From: Phaseolus vulgaris
Lineage: Eukaryota > Streptophyta > Magnoliopsida > Fabales > Fabaceae
Reading direction: 5' to 3'
Assembly (NCBI RefSeq): GCF_000499845.2
Contig: NC_023749.2
Coordinates: 38,130,105-38,194,104, forward strand
Length of the DNA: 64,000 bases
The translations under genes were made by a program, and so were the position numbers. The notes under the pieces were generated by a model. It ran no database searches and was not told the DNA's origin. It was given only the letters and a program-made list of their open reading frames with translations. This document shows positions 22,181 through 34,061 of the stretch, piece by piece (position 1 is the first letter of the stretch; each line of letters begins with the position of its first letter).

Positions 22181-23760
22181 TGAGTGATAAATATTTTCAT
22201 AGAAAGTTTTCAAAGTCAGAAGTTTCCTACAAGGTCAAAGTGTTAAAATTTCTTTAAGTTAACTCCTACAAAAGAGAGGTGAGTCACTAGATAAGCTAAA
22301 AATCATGTATTTCCTAGCTAAAGATTCCTTAGATAGTTTTCATAACATTTTTCCTTAAAAGAAACTTAAAAAAAAAATTCCCTATTTGTGTGCGCAAAGT
22401 GTCCTATTGACCAAACAAAAGTCACTACTAAAGGACACAACCTATTTGTCACAAAGACCTAAACAACTAAAGAAACACAATAAAATTCGCAAGGTAAAGA
22501 AAACAAATAAACTAGACGAATTCCTAAGTTAAAGTGCAAGTGACACTTAGAGTCCCTTGACACACTTCCAAAACTGACATGTGATAACTATTACAAAGTT
22601 TTGATGTGATTGAACTAAAGGCATAGCAAATTCGATCAAGCCTTCCTCAAGTGTTTAGCCTCTCTCAAATGTGCTCCTTGTCCTCCAAACTTGTATGCAA
22701 GCAACCATCTACTATCTCTCCCACCAACACCTAAGATACTACTTTAGAATCAAGTGTTTAGTCTCTCTCAAATGTGCTCCTTGTCCTCAAAGTCTTGTAT
22801 GCAAGCAACCTTCCATTATGTCTCCCACCTACACTTAAGATGCTACCTTATAGGGGGTGAGTTTCAAGAAAAAAGCTTAAATAAAAGTTTCAAGTTCCAA
22901 ATGACTTCAAGCAGAGTAGGAAGCAATTAAAACTAGAAAAGCTCAAATTAGAAAGGTAAACATCAAGTAATAAAGGAAAAATGACAATACTCAAAAGAAG
23001 ATAGAAGAGAAGACAAGCAACAAAGTAAGGCACAATTTGAAAGCTAGCACACAAAGAGAACCCATGGAATAACTTTAGATTATGAGTTCTTAAACAAAAA
23101 TCAAAACTCAAGTTTAAGCATGAACACATAATAGTATGTAGTTACAATTTTCACAGGAAGAAAATGAAGGCAATGAACCACTCAAAGATACTTGAAACTA
23201 CACAATCAACTAGTAGAAACTAGGAAATGCACCAATGAGTGAATGTGAGTTGTTCTAGATTTTCTCTCTCTTTCCTTTTCTCTGGTAAAGTCTTGACCCA
23301 CCATGTATTTTTTTATCTCTCCCTTTTATTTTATTTTGCAATTCAAGAGGCCACCAATTTTCTTTTTATGTACCCAAATTTTGAACACAACTCGCGAATA
23401 AGATGAAATTTGCACTCTTATTCAACTACAAATGCATGTATTATATTAAGGAAAGGAACTCAAATTTAGAAACTCGAGATATATGGCATGGTTTTACAAC
23501 AAGTTTTTATGGAATTTTTTTAGATTTTTCTTACGAACTAAAATCAAAAGAAGTTAAGCAACAAGTTAAAACAACCTAAGCAAATTTGGCTAACATGTTT
23601 TAATTTTTAAAGAAATTTCGTGTAAACCAAAACAAGGACAACTTGTAAGAATTTTTGATATGTTGATGGGGGCGGATTTAAAATCATTATCTCAGCAAAC
23701 AGACCGAGTCAACCATAGTACAATTCAGAGTTGTCGTATCCTCAGGGAATTAAAGTTTAC
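22181..23760 (-). repeat. LTR-like region, possibly Ty3/gypsy
   Basis: The stretch is non-coding. At about 23,690-23,740 the minus strand reads 'gaggatacgacaactc', a pattern common near LTR ends of Athila-like gypsy elements; a similar word lies at 36,183. No primer-binding site or partner LTR was found, so the call is tentative. Confidence 0.35.
22649..22853. repeat. 103-bp tandem duplication
   Basis: The unit starting AAGTGTTTAG at 22,649 is repeated from 22,752 with about 85-90% identity by eye. It is non-coding and lies within the LTR-like region. Confidence 0.85.
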
Positions 23761-24158
23761 CAAAGAAGTGATATCTTTCAAAATGAAGTGATATGATGAT
23801 AAAACTTGGTTGCATATATTTTTATGAAATATTGTTACTTACAAAGGCGATGCTTATTCGAGTTCATTGTTCATTGTTCCTCACCATTAAGCATTAAGTA
23901 TACTATGAAACCAACAAGACTTGAATTTCAAAGAAGACAAGCATTTATGAATAACAATAACTAAATAAATATCACATTTATTTTCAATATCAACGTGATA
24001 AATTTAGCAACTCATGGTATATCTTACAATGAAGCACAAGGATGAAAAGCTAAGAACATCAAACATGGATCCCTAAATGTTGTTGGTCAACTCAAGCTCT
24101 AATTTTTTACCTTGATATGTATTTGTGTTACCACCTTCATTGAGTCTTCTTGCACTAG

Positions 24159-25680
24159 TGGTGGAGGATTATCCTTGTTAAAGTCGCCACCATTCTTATC
24201 AACTAAGAGCAGATGATCAACTTGGAAGAATACAAAAGATAATATTTGCCTTAGTTTTGTATAAAATGTAAAATAGTATAATAGTATTTTATGGCTTTGT
24301 ATTTATGAGCGAACTTTAGAATATGAATATCTTTCTTTCCAAACAAGACTTCCTTTAGGCGCCTTCTCCTTGCAAAGAGTGACTCTTCAAGCTTCTCCTA
24401 AAGACTAAGAAGGTGCCTCTTATAAAAGGACTCTTCAATCCTCTTGTGCCATGTGTCAACTCATGGGTGGATATTTTCTTGTACTTAGGTTTGCCACATG
24501 GCATGCTAGAAATGAAAAGTATTTTTAGAACTCAATAGTCATCTTAGGAGTCTCCTTCGCCTATAAATAAGAGACTCATCTCTTGTAAAAATTAGACTTG
24601 ATTGATATATGAAATTGTGTTTATGAAATTCTCAGCATACTTATCCAAGTCTCTTTTCTATGATGCTCATTGCATTTTTATAAACTCAAGAAAGTTTGCC
24701 TAACCTCTTTCGTAGCCCTTACACCTTGTAAACTCACCCTCAAACCAAAAACCTCCATAGCCATTCAATGCTTCCTCAACAAATCTACAAGTCTTCTGCT
24801 ACCTTCCATCAATCTCCACTCAACATTTAAGAAGGATTGCATCAAGTGGATCAGAGCAAGGCTACAATCTAGATAAGATTTAATAAAAAAAAATGGTTGT
24901 TCTTGAGTGTTCTGCACCATATTCTTGTGTTTCTCCATATGTTCTTCATTATTTTGTAAGTTTCCACAGTTTATTTTCAGTTTCCATTGTTTATTTTGGA
25001 AGACTATCCAAGCTAAAGCCACCATTATTTTCAAATAAGAGCATAGGATAAACTTGGAAAAATACAGAAGACAATATCTACCATAGTCTTGTATAATTTT
25101 TTTAAATAGTAGAATAGTATTTTCTGGCTCTGTATTTCTGAGCCAACTTTAGAATATCAATATAATTCTCTCCAAACAAGACATATAATTTGGGCGCCTT
25201 TTCCTTTTCATGGGAAATAACTCTTCAAGCTCCTTAAGAAGTAAGTTAGGCGCCTTGTACATGACTCTCCAATCATTCAATGACACATGGAAACCTATGA
25301 ATGGAGAGTTTCTTGTACATAGGATTGCCACATGGCATGGTATGAAAGGAGAACATTTTAGAACTCTAACAATCATTTTAGGAGTCTCCTTAGGCTATAA
25401 ATAAGACACTCCTATTTTTTAAATTCATACTTGATTGATATAGAAATTATGTTTCTGAAATTCTCAGCACATTCTCTCAAAGTCTCTCTCTCTCTATGAT
25501 GCTTCTTGCATTCTTAGAAACTCAAGAAAGTTTTCATAACCTCTTCCTCGGTCATTTCACCTTGTAAACTCACTCCTAAACCCATAAACCTCCATAGTCA
25601 TTCAGTGGTTCCTCCACAAATCTACAAGACTTATGTTGCCTTCCATCAATTCCATCCAACAATCAAGAAGAATTGCATCA
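24159..25680 (+). mobile_element. TRIM-like element: two 685-bp LTRs around 152 bp
   Basis: LTR 1 is 24,159-24,844 (starts TGGTGGAGGATT, ends TTGCATCA); LTR 2 is 24,997-25,680 (starts TGGAAGACTATCC, ends TTGCATCA). They align throughout, including plus-strand TATAAATAAGA at about 24,561 and 25,391. A primer-binding-like sequence directly follows LTR 1. The interior codes nothing, so it is either a terminal-repeat element in miniature or an internal-deletion derivative. Flanks (actag, gatta) are not a target duplication. LTR divergence appears substantial, so it is old. The LTRs are distantly related to family X. Confidence 0.65.
24847..24863 (+). other. Primer-binding site of the TRIM-like element
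   Basis: TGGATCAGAGCAAGGCT lies two bases after LTR 1. It equals the initiator tRNA-Met site TGGTATCAGAGC with one base missing. Its position separates a true LTR pair from a simple tandem duplication. Confidence 0.6.
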
Positions 25681-25924
25681 GATTATTTTCAATTTTTACC
25701 GATTATTTTTAATTTCTACCGACTATTTTCATTGTTATACATGTTTCTTGAATTTCCATGGGTTGTTCTTCTTGCTCTTATTGTTTGGTTCGGTTCATCT
25801 CAATTTAATTGTTGTAGAGTTATCTGTTTTCAAATTTTGTTGTTTCTTTGTGTTGTATGTTGAATTTGCACCAAAACTCCAAAAAAGTTTGTTTAAACAT
25901 CCTTCAATAACACTAATGCCCAAA

Positions 25925-26169
25925 AGATCTCTTAGTTTTTAAAATCTCTATTCTATAGGAGGTTTTGTGAAAATATCTATTAGTTGGGTCTTAGTAGAAA
26001 CCAACTGCAGATCAACAATTCCCTTTTGGGCCTAATCTCTTATGAAGTTATGTTTAATTTCAATATGTTTAGCCCTTGAATGTAAAATAGGGTTTTTGGA
26101 TAAACTAATTGTACCATTTTTATCACATAGAATAGGGATGTACGTGTCATGAACATCATAGTCCTCCAG
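25925..26169 (-). pseudogene. Copia RNase H, C-terminal part
   Basis: The minus strand reads LEDYDVHDTYIPILCDKNGT, then LSKNPILHSRAKHIEIKHNF and DIFTKP, the diagnostic C-terminal block of copia RNase H. It is cut at 26,169 by an LTR insertion; the preceding part lies at 27,855. One internal stop is seen. Confidence 0.85.
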
Positions 26170-27854
26170 TGTTGAGTTTATGAGAGTCTAACTTCAAGAG
26201 AGGGATGAATTGTACTTAGTCTAATTTTCACAAGATACTTATTTAGGCAACGCTGACAGTAAAAAATAATTGTTTCTAAAAACAACAGATTCAATTTAAT
26301 CAACCATAGAGATTTTTGAAAGATATAACAGGCTAGTATAAAAAACAGCCGATTAAATTTTGGAGTTTGAAGTTAAACTCAAATCAGTTTGCTTTTACAT
26401 TTATCATATTTTTCAAGACAGATTTAAATTCAGATTTAATACAGTATGTTTGAAACTGTTTTAATTCAAGATTACTTGTTTACAGTATGATCTAAACCAT
26501 GACGGATTCAAACTTAAAAGATCTTGATAAGTTTTCAAACACAAAGACTTATTGAGATTTGATTTTAGTTTGATAAGCAAAATTTGAAAGTTAAAATAGA
26601 AATCAATTAGGATCAAGTTGTTTAAATTCAGATTCAAAACAGAGTTGATAGAAGTTGTTTTTTAATCTGTGATGCCTTAATAGTCACTTGATTCACGACA
26701 TTAAAGATTCAATTAACAAAGCACTTTGCAGTTTTTTAAAAAAAAAAAAACATTTAGCATTTAGTTAGCAGAAAACAACAAAGTTAAGAGGTGCATGAAA
26801 ACAACAAATTTAATCTTGAAACAACATATTTATTTTTAAACTAGTTTTACAGTTTTTCCAAATTTCAAAGACAAATAGTATAAGGGCAGAAAAACACTCA
26901 AGAGTTTATACTGGTTCACTAAAAACTGAGCTGAATTCCAGTCCCATCTCACACTAAGATGAATTCCATTAATTCACAACAATCTCTTACAAAAGATCAC
27001 AGAAAACCAGTTCTTGAACCCTTCAAGAACCAAAGATACAAGCTGGAAAACACTATTTCAACAATTTTCTACTTCAAGAAGCCCTATCAAGAAGCATACA
27101 CAAATACACCTTTAAAAAGAAAGATTTAGGAAAGATAACACCTTGTTTGCAGACTAAGGAATTCAAATTGGATCCCCCACAACTGCATCACTTGACAAAA
27201 CTTCTATTCCCAAGCCAAAATGAAACCAGCACAAGCACTTTCAAAAGTTTCTAAGAAAAACTTTCAAAAACAGACTCACTTGAGAACCTCACAAAAACTC
27301 TTGAAAACAGTAAGCAATTTGTATGGCAAGGGATGATTTGAAATAAGATATAGTTCTCCTTTTATAGAATTCAAATCAAAACAGTTTTCCCAAAATAGTT
27401 TTAAAACAACAAATTAAAACTTGAAAGAACAGATTTATTTTGAAAAAGCACTTGGTGGTAACATAACCAACATTTGATTAGTTAAAAACTGAATATGTAA
27501 AAAAAACTTAATTTTGGAGGCAAAACTGAATTTTCAAAAATCAAAATAGTTTTGGTGCAGTATAAATGAATCAATTGTTTTTATCAAACAACATATTAAA
27601 AGTTTGTGCAATAAAATCAGTTTTGAAAAACTTCAGCAGATTTTTAAAACTCCTTTTAAAAGATCCTTGTGCTAAAGATCATCACCATGGCTGTCAGATA
27701 TGAGGTTGAATCAAAATGAAAAAGGCTACTTAAACAACTCTATCCTAACTAAGACCATGATATATATATATATATTTTTATACACCTTCAAACATATTTT
27801 CTTCATCAAACACTTCTTCATGAAAGTTGAGTAGAATCTTCACTATCTTCAACA
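26170..27854 (-). repeat. LTR insertion in copia RNase H (family C relative)
   Basis: The block separates codons for WIKNQT and LEDYDV. On the minus strand it starts TGTTGAAGATAG and ends AAACTCAACA. It has TATAAAAGGAG at about 27,358 and shares 'gtttatactggttcact' and 'aacccttcaagaa' with family C, but is longer (1.7 kb) and diverged. Flanking pentamers (tccag, gtttg) do not match. Confidence 0.6.
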
Positions 27855-28223
27855 GTTTGATTCTTGATCCATATCAATTGTGTGAAACAGTATGTTACTG
27901 AAAAATATTCAACTTCTGTTGTGGACAAAGCAATTGTCCCTTGCTTATTCCTAGACTATGAAATGAGATTACCTATGATGAAGTGACATCCTGCACTAGT
28001 AATTTTAGCGAGCTCTATAGCAAAGACAAAGGTTGCAAGTTGCCTTGAAATATCTTAATATTCTCTTTACAACATTGAGATAAACTTCTCTTGGGTCTGC
28101 TTGATACTGAGCAGATATACATACACTCAACATTATGTTAGGTCTTGATATTGTGAGATAAAGTGGGGATCCAATCATTTGCTTGTATTTTGTGATGCCT
28201 ACTGGCTTAAATTCCTTTTCAAG
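27855..28223 (-). pseudogene. Copia RT C-terminus and RNase H N-terminus
   Basis: The minus strand reads EKEFKPVGITKYKQMIGSPL, then a SRPNIMLSVCISAQYQADPR-like segment and ALSTTEVEYFSV, all standard copia landmarks. Stops interrupt it. It resumes directly below the family D insertion; the RT core with its YVDD box is missing. Confidence 0.85.
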
Positions 28224-29070
28224 TCCAAGGAATAATAATAATAATAATAATAGATATTTAGATTGAGAGGTGAAGTATTAGACAAATTACTGAAGCAAGG
28301 AAATAATAATATAAATACAATATTTTATTCAAAATCCATGTTCCTATTTGGTCAAACCAAGTTGATTCCCCATGCTAGGCTATATAGAGAAATAAGCCAT
28401 TGTTGTGACTTACCTCTGCATTAATATGGATCACTTCACCATAGTCTCAATTATGCACTCTGCGACCATTGAATCCTATGGCTGACTAAATAGGGTTCAA
28501 AAACATGAAATCACCTTCTTGTCTCATCCATGCTCTATGGACAATCCATGATCATTCCTCACCATTGAATATAGAAAAAGGAGCATGCATCTATAAACAA
28601 CAATAACTCCAAAAGTATCACATTGGCTTAGGCTCCTAGGAAAATCCTCTTAGTCCCAACTTTGGTGCATTTAGGCTTGATCCCCTCCTGAGCGAATTTG
28701 GGCTTTCGTCATGGTTAAGTATTATATTCACCCAACCCTTTACCATTCGCTCAGCACTGTCTCTGGAATCTTTTGATGTTCTAGCTCTAATTCGCTCAGC
28801 AAATAGGGATGTGCTAAGCATTCTCAAGATCTTCAATTTGTTGAGTCATTCTCCATGCGTTGGGCGAATTGGATCTAATGCTCCATCCTTGTTTGTTTGT
28901 TTTTTGTACTTTTCTGCCTAATTCTTTGTATTTTCCTTATTCTTTTCATGTTATTCTTGTGCAATAGTGGTTGGAGTGATAGGCATGCTTTCTTGCTGAT
29001 AATTGTACATATTCTTCCTATTTTACATGCCTTTGTAACTATGATTTTTTCTACAAATTGCACTTTATCA
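28224..29070 (-). repeat. Family D LTR fragment inside copia RT
   Basis: Matches the reverse complement of blocks in 50,437-52,960: 'gctagaacatca', 'gaaagcccaaatt', 'caagcctaaatg', 'ccataggattcaatgg'. It starts TGATAAAGTGC on the minus strand and lacks the stretch corresponding to about 50,870-52,550. Several TGAGCGAA-type words occur. About 170 residues of RT are missing across it, so deletion accompanied or followed insertion. A (TAA)n run lies at 28,229-28,252. Confidence 0.65.
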
Positions 29071-29075
29071 GTTTT

Positions 29076-29500
29076 TCAACATAGACTTTTTCCTTGATGA
29101 ATCCATCTAGGAAGGTTCTTTTAACACCCATTTGGTACAGTCTTGTCTTACTAAACACAACATATGATAATAGGATTCTAATAGTGTATCATTGTGCTAC
29201 GGGAGCATAGGTTTTAGTAGAATCAACACCTCCTTATTGTTAGTAGCCCTAAATCACAAGTCTAACATTATTTCTCACAACTTTGTCTTGCTCATCCAGT
29301 TTGTTTCTCAACACCCACTTAGCTCCAATTATTCATTTCCCAATGTGACGGTTTCAACGAGTGTTCAGACATTGTTCTTTAGAAACTTCTCTAGCTTTTA
29401 CTTCATGGATCTTATCCAATGCTCATCTTCCAAAGCCTCATTGACATTCTTTGGCTCAAGTTGTGAAATCACATCTGATTGATCTATTTCTTTGGATCTT
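29076..29500 (-). pseudogene. Copia RT, N-terminal part
   Basis: The minus strand reads WVLRNKLDEQDKVVRNN, a degenerate TKTYAPVAQ-like box and YQMGVKRTFLDGFIKEKVYVEKL, corresponding to the copia WVFRNK, ETFAPVAR and DVKSAFLNG motifs. Several stops are present. Confidence 0.85.
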
Positions 29501-29639
29501 GTTAACACACCTTTTCTTGCATCACCAATGATAATGTCTACATGGTGGTTCTTTATAAGCGTTGAGTGCTTCCCTGTTGACTCTCTGATGTCGTCCGCTT
29601 CTGGATCATCTAGAGGTTTTGTGAGATCGTATGGCCTTT

Positions 29640-30945
29640 TTGATTGATTGTTTGATAAGTATTATTTTAATTCCCGCAAGTCAAAACTAGAAGAGTTTTC
29701 TTGTTCTGATAATTTCTTATCAGGCATATAGTCATTGAATCTTACATGGATGATTTTTTCTACCACTTTAGTTCTAGAGTTGTATACTCTATAAGCTTTA
29801 TAGGTTTCAAAATAGTCCAGTAAGATTCCTTCAACACTTTTGGAATCAAACTTACCAAGACTCTCCTTGGTGTTTAAAATAAAGCATTGGACTCCAAAAG
29901 GATGGAAGTAAGATATTTTGGGTTTTATGATCTTCCATATTTCATAGGGAGTTTTATTTTCCAATGGTCTTATGTAAATACAATTTTGTAAATAACATGT
30001 TGTGTTAATTACTTCAGCCCAAAAAACATTTTGAAGTTGAATTTTTGTTTATCATTGTTCGAGCCATTTCCTATAAATACCTATTCTTTCTCTCAACAAC
30101 ACCATTTTTCTACAATGTCCTTGGAGTAGAAAAGTTATGGTTGATACCATAATTTTCGCAAAAGACTCGAAAGTTTTCATTTTCAAATTCACTACCATGA
30201 TCACTTTTGATGGTAATGATGGATAAAACCTTTTCATTTAGAATTTGTTTAAAGACATAAGACCTTGAAAGACTCATCTTTATGTTTAAGAAACTTAACC
30301 CATGTCCATCAAGTAAAGTCATCCACAATACACATGACTATATCTTTTACCACTAAAGAGCTCTTTGAGCGGAAATGTCGTTCTTTGTCTTAAATGAGCT
30401 TTTGAATTGTTTCCCCTGACACATGCCTCACAAAGAAGATTGTCATTGAATGATATTGTTGACAGACCTCTTACAAGATCATCTTTTACTATTTTAGAGA
30501 ATAATCTCAAACTAGCGTGACCACACTTCCTGTGCCACATCCAATGATCTTCTTTCCTTTCAAACATGAAACCTTTTGACTTGATAACTAATCCATGTCA
30601 ATTTTATAAAGGTTACTCGCCTACTAGCAACAAACATTTTGGTTACATCATTTTGGTAGACTGTACATTAGTTTTTGTCAAAGATAACATTATTCTCGTT
30701 GTCACATAATTAACTTATCCTCATAAGGTTGTGTTTCAAACCATCTACTAGTAAAACCTTACTAATACACAAAAGGTTTTAGACTTACCTGACCACTACC
30801 AATCATCTGGTCGTGTTGGTTTCCCTTGAAGATTACTTTTCCTCCTTTCTTTTGTTTTAGGCTTTGGAATATATACCTTTCTCCCATCATGTGACGTGAA
30901 CAACCACTAAGTACCATGATAGGGGTTTCTTTACTTACATTGAGA
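29640..30945 (-). pseudogene. Copia protease and integrase region
   Basis: At about 30,870-30,940 the minus strand reads VLSGCSRHMMGE, the protease region with its catalytic Asp lost. The pre-integrase segment (30,567-30,319) contains HWMWHRKCGHASLRLFSK and CEACVRGN. The core (30,328-30,110) keeps IKSDHGSEFEN, and the C-terminal part (29,964-29,662) reads TPYEIWKIIKPKISYFHPFG and FDSKSVEGILLDYF. Frames change between pieces and stops occur. It processes the polyprotein and joins cDNA to the genome in intact relatives. Confidence 0.88.
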
Positions 30946-31629
30946 ATATCTACAAGAGATATTATTTTGTCCTTAGAAACCCATACAACTTTGAGTCTTT
31001 TTGAAAAACTTCCTTATGAGATGTAGAATTACTTTTAAAGCATGTTCCTATTTTATTTTGTAAGCTCTTTGAGCTTCTTACCATAATGTTTAGGAACTTT
31101 TTACAAAAGTTTGGTTGAAAAATAATTTTCCTTAAAGTGGAGTTTTCAGTTTCTAGACTTTCTATAGATTTATCATTTATAGTTTCTATTTTTCCTAATT
31201 TTTATTTTGCCAATAGTACCTATTTTTGAAACTTATTTAGGTGTGTTTTCTTGGCTTCTAAGGTTTGGTTTAGTCTCTTATTTTCTTCACATAGTTTGTC
31301 ATTAGTCTGTGAAAGTTGTATGCTTCTTTTACTTAGGCTATCTAACTCAAAGCTAGTAGTTTTACTTATTTAGATTTTTAAATTTGGATTTGATACATGC
31401 ATTATAAGAGGGTAATTGTAAGTATGCTTCTCTAACTGAGTAAATGTTAGAAAGGTCACATCTTCTTCAGATTCTTCATAATCTTAGAAGTACTATGCGT
31501 CTGCCTGCCATAAGACCAAGGTGTGCTTCTTCAAGAGATTTTGAGTCTGAAAGATTTCCTATGTTGATATTAAGCTTTTTCTCTTTTATGGATTTTTTCT
31601 GATCCTTCTATTTTTTTTCATCTGGACAT

Positions 31630-31967
31630 TCAAATTTTATGTTTCCAAGTTTGTTGCAGCCATAACATATTGGCTTCCTTTGCCATCTTTACCATATCAT
31701 CTATCTTTTACAAAATTTCTTTTTCTTTTCCACATCTTTTTTAATTTCTAAGTGATGAAAGCAAGATCTTCATCATCAGTGTCTGAATCGTCTGATAGAA
31801 CTTCAGTTGCTTCAAAGACTTTTAGCGAATTTTCCTTTTTTGCTTTGTACGATGTTCTAAGGGTGAGATTCTTGCCTTTGATGGTTTTATCGTCTCGTTG
31901 AAGGACTTGTTCATGGATAATCAAAATCCCTACCAACTCTTCCAATGACATGGCTTCTAGGTCCTTG
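31630..31967 (-). pseudogene. Copia gag, C-terminal part with zinc knuckle
   Basis: The reading frame begins KDLEAMSLEELVGILIIHEQ at the edge of the X insertion and ends in an acidic stretch, DDSDTDDEDLAF. Downstream (about 31,640-31,690) a CYGCNKLGN-K-EC pattern is a CCHC zinc knuckle with its His changed to Asn. Confidence 0.85.
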
Positions 31968-33432
31968 TGATAGAGTTCTCATTGGACCCTTCTAATGTTA
32001 TTAGGTTTGGAATGGTTTTGTTGAATGGAGAAGACATGGCAGCAAAAGATAAGATAAAAAATGGGTCAAAATGAGTTTGGAACAATTGGTGTTGTAGAAG
32101 AATGGTGCTATGAAGGAGGTTAGGCCAACCTTCTAACTATCTCTAAGAATTCTACAAAAGAGTTAGAGCAAGAGAAAAAATAGATTTGAGAGAAATTTTG
32201 AAACCAAACAAGTATAAATTCATTACACAATTAAAGTCTAAGAATTACATAAGATAAGCTTTGTATTTATAGAGCTAGAAGTCCCTTAAAGTGACTATTA
32301 GAACTCTAAAAAACTCTCCATTCATAGAGTGTCATGTGGCAACTTAAAAACTCTCCATTGGTGGGTTGCAATGTTGCAATCCAAGTCTGTAAAATCTCTT
32401 CATTAGCAACTGGACATGTGGCATAACGGAGTGGAGAAGGCATGCATGAGGCACCCCATGTGCTTCATGAAGAAGAGGAAGAGTCACCTTGTGGAGAATG
32501 AAGGAAGGGAAAAGGATGGTGCCATGTTGGTAGCTTATGTGGCACCTTGTGTGTGCCATGTAGGCATCCCTCTTGGCTTCTCTAAAGTCCTACAATCCTA
32601 GATTAAATGGCCCAAATACTAGGCTCAAAATTCCTATACATAAATTAACTACTGAAATTGAAATCCTATTCACTTTATACAATTTTACAAGGCTACAAAA
32701 GGAGAATTGGCGGAGGACCCTCCAACACCACTCATATAGGACCTTTGACTTGTGCCATGACTAGAAGAATAGATAAAGGAGACAATAGTCAAAAGACTCT
32801 TCTCATGTGCTCCATAATTACTTCTAGTTATACATAAAATGTAAATAGTAGAATACTCATATATAGGACCTGTATTTTGATTTACTTTCAAAAGTACTAT
32901 GTAGATGAATCAAAGATACTATAGAAACCCTCACTTGTCACACAAGCAAAGGTCTCTAGAGTATCTTAAGAGAACATAGATTACCCTCCTTAAGTCACAA
33001 AACTTCACCATAGTTAAGCTTCCTTAACTAGGGTTATGGTAGTTTAAGGAGCAAGCTACATTCACTCTTTTCATCTATAAATACCTCAAATAAACCTCAT
33101 GTATTCAGATTTGCATTTAATGAATGAAGTATTCAAATTTTGAAACTCATTCTCTCCCAAATCACCCTTGCTAGAGAGCCTACTAGGCCTAGCAAAACCC
33201 TAAGAAAGTTGGTCACACCACTTTATTCTTCATAGTACCTCAAACACTTTCAAAACCTCACCATTTCCTCTCATTTTCGGTGCAAATCTTCAATCAATTT
33301 CGTCGCTACTCCATGACTTCATCCAACCACAAGATTGGATTGGATCAAGAATTCTCTAGAAAAATAACTTTAGATCAAAACTTCATCTCTTTTGAGCTTG
33401 GTTGTTTTGGTGGTTGGGATTTTTCTCCATCA
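31968..33432 (-). repeat. Family X solo LTR in gag, with target duplication CCTTG
   Basis: On the minus strand it runs from TGATGGAGAAAAATCC to GAACTCTATCA and is flanked by CCTTG at 31,963-31,967 and 33,433-33,437. Removing it joins the gag codons for LRASK and DLEAMSLEEL. A minus-strand CTATAAATAC lies at about 32,263. It contains the family E LTR; without that it is 820 bp. Confidence 0.92.
32708..33347 (+). repeat. Family E solo LTR nested inside the X LTR, target duplication AGAAT
   Basis: It runs from TGGCGGAGGACCC to GATTGGATCA and is flanked by AGAAT at 32,703-32,707 and 33,348-33,352. On either side the X sequence continues as in the copy at 47.4 kb. A plus-strand CTATAAATACC lies at about 33,079. 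It is the youngest of three layers here. Confidence 0.9.
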
Positions 33433-33991
33433 CCTTGGAAGCTCTGAGTGTTGTTTCTTGCACTATTCACTTTAGTGGGAGACTCCTATGAACTTTGTCA
33501 TTTATGTCATATTAACTTATGATTGTTCCCAAAGATCTGACACTATTTAGGATGTTTTGTAGCATAGCTATCATTGACTGCATATATTTGTTTTCTTCCA
33601 TCCTGAACATTTCATATTGAGTTTGCAATAGAGTAAGCTTATTTTGTCTTACCTCCTTAAATCCTTCATGAGAAAATGTAATTGTCTCCCGTATATCCTT
33701 TGCGCTCGTCATAGCATGGACTTTAGATGTTTCTTCTTCAGACAACACACACAAGAGAATATGCCTAGCTTTGGCATTGAGTTGATATAATTTCTTTTTT
33801 TCTTCATTCCCTGATTCCTGGTTAGTAAAATTTCCAAAGGAATCAAGAATACGAGAGATATCTTTCTTTACAATAGTTAGAAGATCAACGTTGCTAAATT
33901 CAAGAAACGGTGGCATCCTTAGCTTCCACAAATCATACTTCTCTCCCTTGAACAAGGGTGACCTGTTAACAACTTGATCTTCAAATTCCAT
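33433..33991 (-). pseudogene. Copia gag, N-terminal part
   Basis: The likely start codon is at 33,991 (MEFEDQVV). The frame continues through FKGEKYDLWKLRM, LLCVLSEEETSKVHAMTSAK and LQTQYEMFRMEE, the retrotransposon gag (UBN2-type) pattern with WKLRM near the N terminus. A stop follows at 33,512, but homologous codons (INDKVHRSLPLK, VQETTLRASK) continue with stops to the X insertion. Gag forms the virus-like particle in intact relatives. Confidence 0.88.
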
Positions 33992-34047
33992 TGAGTTTGT
34001 TGTAGGATCGTTTCTCAAGTTCTGTTGAGAAATAACTCCAGAGGTTA

Positions 34048-34061
34048 GCTCTAATACCAAA
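34048..34061 (-). other. Primer-binding site of the minus-strand copia element
   Basis: The minus strand reads TTTGGTATTAGAGC, one base from the canonical tRNA-Met site, adjacent to the LTR end at 34,062. Confidence 0.8.
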
